A DNA stretch of 5,958 nt from Actinocrinis sp035650855. GTDB lineage: Bacteria; Actinomycetota; Actinomycetes; Streptomycetales; Catenulisporaceae. The stretch lies in NCBI RefSeq assembly GCF_035650855.1, contig NZ_DASRGV010000358.1, forward strand, positions 1 to 5,958, written 5' to 3'. Positions 5,673 to 5,958 of this stretch are shown here, one piece after another. The notes beneath the pieces are model-generated. The model did no database searches. It was not told the DNA's origin and saw only the letters and a program-made list of their open reading frames with translations. Each line of letters begins with the position of its first letter. Position 1 is the stretch's first letter. Position numbers and translations under genes: made by a program.

Positions 5673-5958
5673 TCAGCTCCCGGCCAGGAACGCGAGCAAG
5701 TCCTGCCGCGAGACGACCGTGCGCGGCTTGCCCTCGATCAGCACCACCGCCGCGTCCGCCTTCTCCAACGCCGACATCAGGGCGCTGATCGGCTCGCCGG
5801 AGCCGACCTGCGGCAGTGGCGCCGACTTGTGGTCCTCCAGCGGATCGCTCAGCTGCGCCTGCCCCTTGAACAGCGCCTCGAGCAGGTCCCGCTCCACGAT
5901 CGAGCCGACGATCTCCGCCGCCATGACCGGCGGCTCCTCCTTGACCAGCGGCATCTGG
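5673..5958 (-). CDS. Cystathionine beta-synthase-like protein, C-terminal CBS-domain part (5' end outside window)
   Basis: About 95 codons are visible and the frame stays open to the right edge. The sequence is the end of one CBS domain (PPVMAAEIVGSIVERDLLEAL) and a full second one, from SDPLEDHKSAPLPQVGSGEP through ALEKADAAVVLIEGKP to VVSRQDLLAFLAG. This pair, ending right after QDLLAFL, is how actinobacterial cystathionine beta-synthases with a C-terminal Bateman module finish. Such enzymes are PLP-dependent and join homocysteine with serine (or use O-acetylserine-type substrates) in transsulfuration. The CBS module binds an adenosyl ligand in some relatives. The catalytic PLP domain is outside the window, so another CBS-domain protein is possible but less likely. 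The stop is TGA at 5675-5673, and I see no clear hairpin in the 42 bp before the LtrA stop. Confidence 0.78.
   Translation of the reverse strand, partial: QMPLVKEEPPVMAAEIVGSIVERDLLEALFKGQAQLSDPLEDHKSAPLPQVGSGEPISALMSALEKADAAVVLIEGKPRTVVSRQDLLAFLAGS

Noticed and set aside
4637..5788. A 383-codon open frame on the plus strand within the LtrA gene and running into the CBS gene
   Set aside because: It is a frame-shifted shadow of the LtrA gene, extremely rich in Arg, Pro and Ala, and crosses into an opposing gene.

Overview
The window is GC-rich (third codon positions almost all G or C), with GTG starts alongside ATG and stem-loops lacking U-tracts. Together with the gene families present, this points to a high-GC actinomycete, probably a Streptomyces-like organism or a relative. 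I cannot name a species. Most of the window is ordinary chromosomal gene content. I found no tRNA, rRNA, CRISPR array or obvious new multi-gene system.

Layout, left to right. Positions 1-160 are the right end of an ISL3-type insertion sequence: the last 40 codons of its transposase and a terminal inverted repeat ending at 160. A minus-strand flavin reductase-like gene follows (226-912, possibly from 963). Next is a 260-bp gap (913-1172). It holds a decayed copy of the 3' end and terminator of the GDSL esterase gene found 2.1 kb further on. An AraC-type regulator (1173-2165, minus) and an integral-membrane fatty acid hydroxylase/sterol desaturase (2206-3081, plus) form a tightly packed divergent pair, with 40 bp between start codons. 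The hydroxylase converges on an intact secreted SGNH/GDSL esterase (3189-4148, minus), and a strong hairpin lies between them. Divergent from the esterase is an LtrA-family membrane protein (4344-5630, plus), possibly read from a leaderless transcript. It converges on the 3' end of a cystathionine beta-synthase-like gene (5673 to beyond the right edge, minus).

Functional links. The only clear pairing is the AraC regulator with the divergent hydroxylase, where local control is likely; this is inferred from arrangement alone. The flavin reductase, esterase, LtrA protein and CBS gene look like independent transcription units. The most informative oddity is the esterase remnant. It aligns in the same orientation with the intact gene's last codons and with its terminator hairpin. 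It has lost seven codons and the stop codon, yet all five remaining differences in the final 53-nt ungapped block fall at third codon positions. It therefore looks like the stump of a once functional paralogue rather than a fresh partial duplication. The two copies now lie as direct repeats on either side of the regulator/hydroxylase pair.
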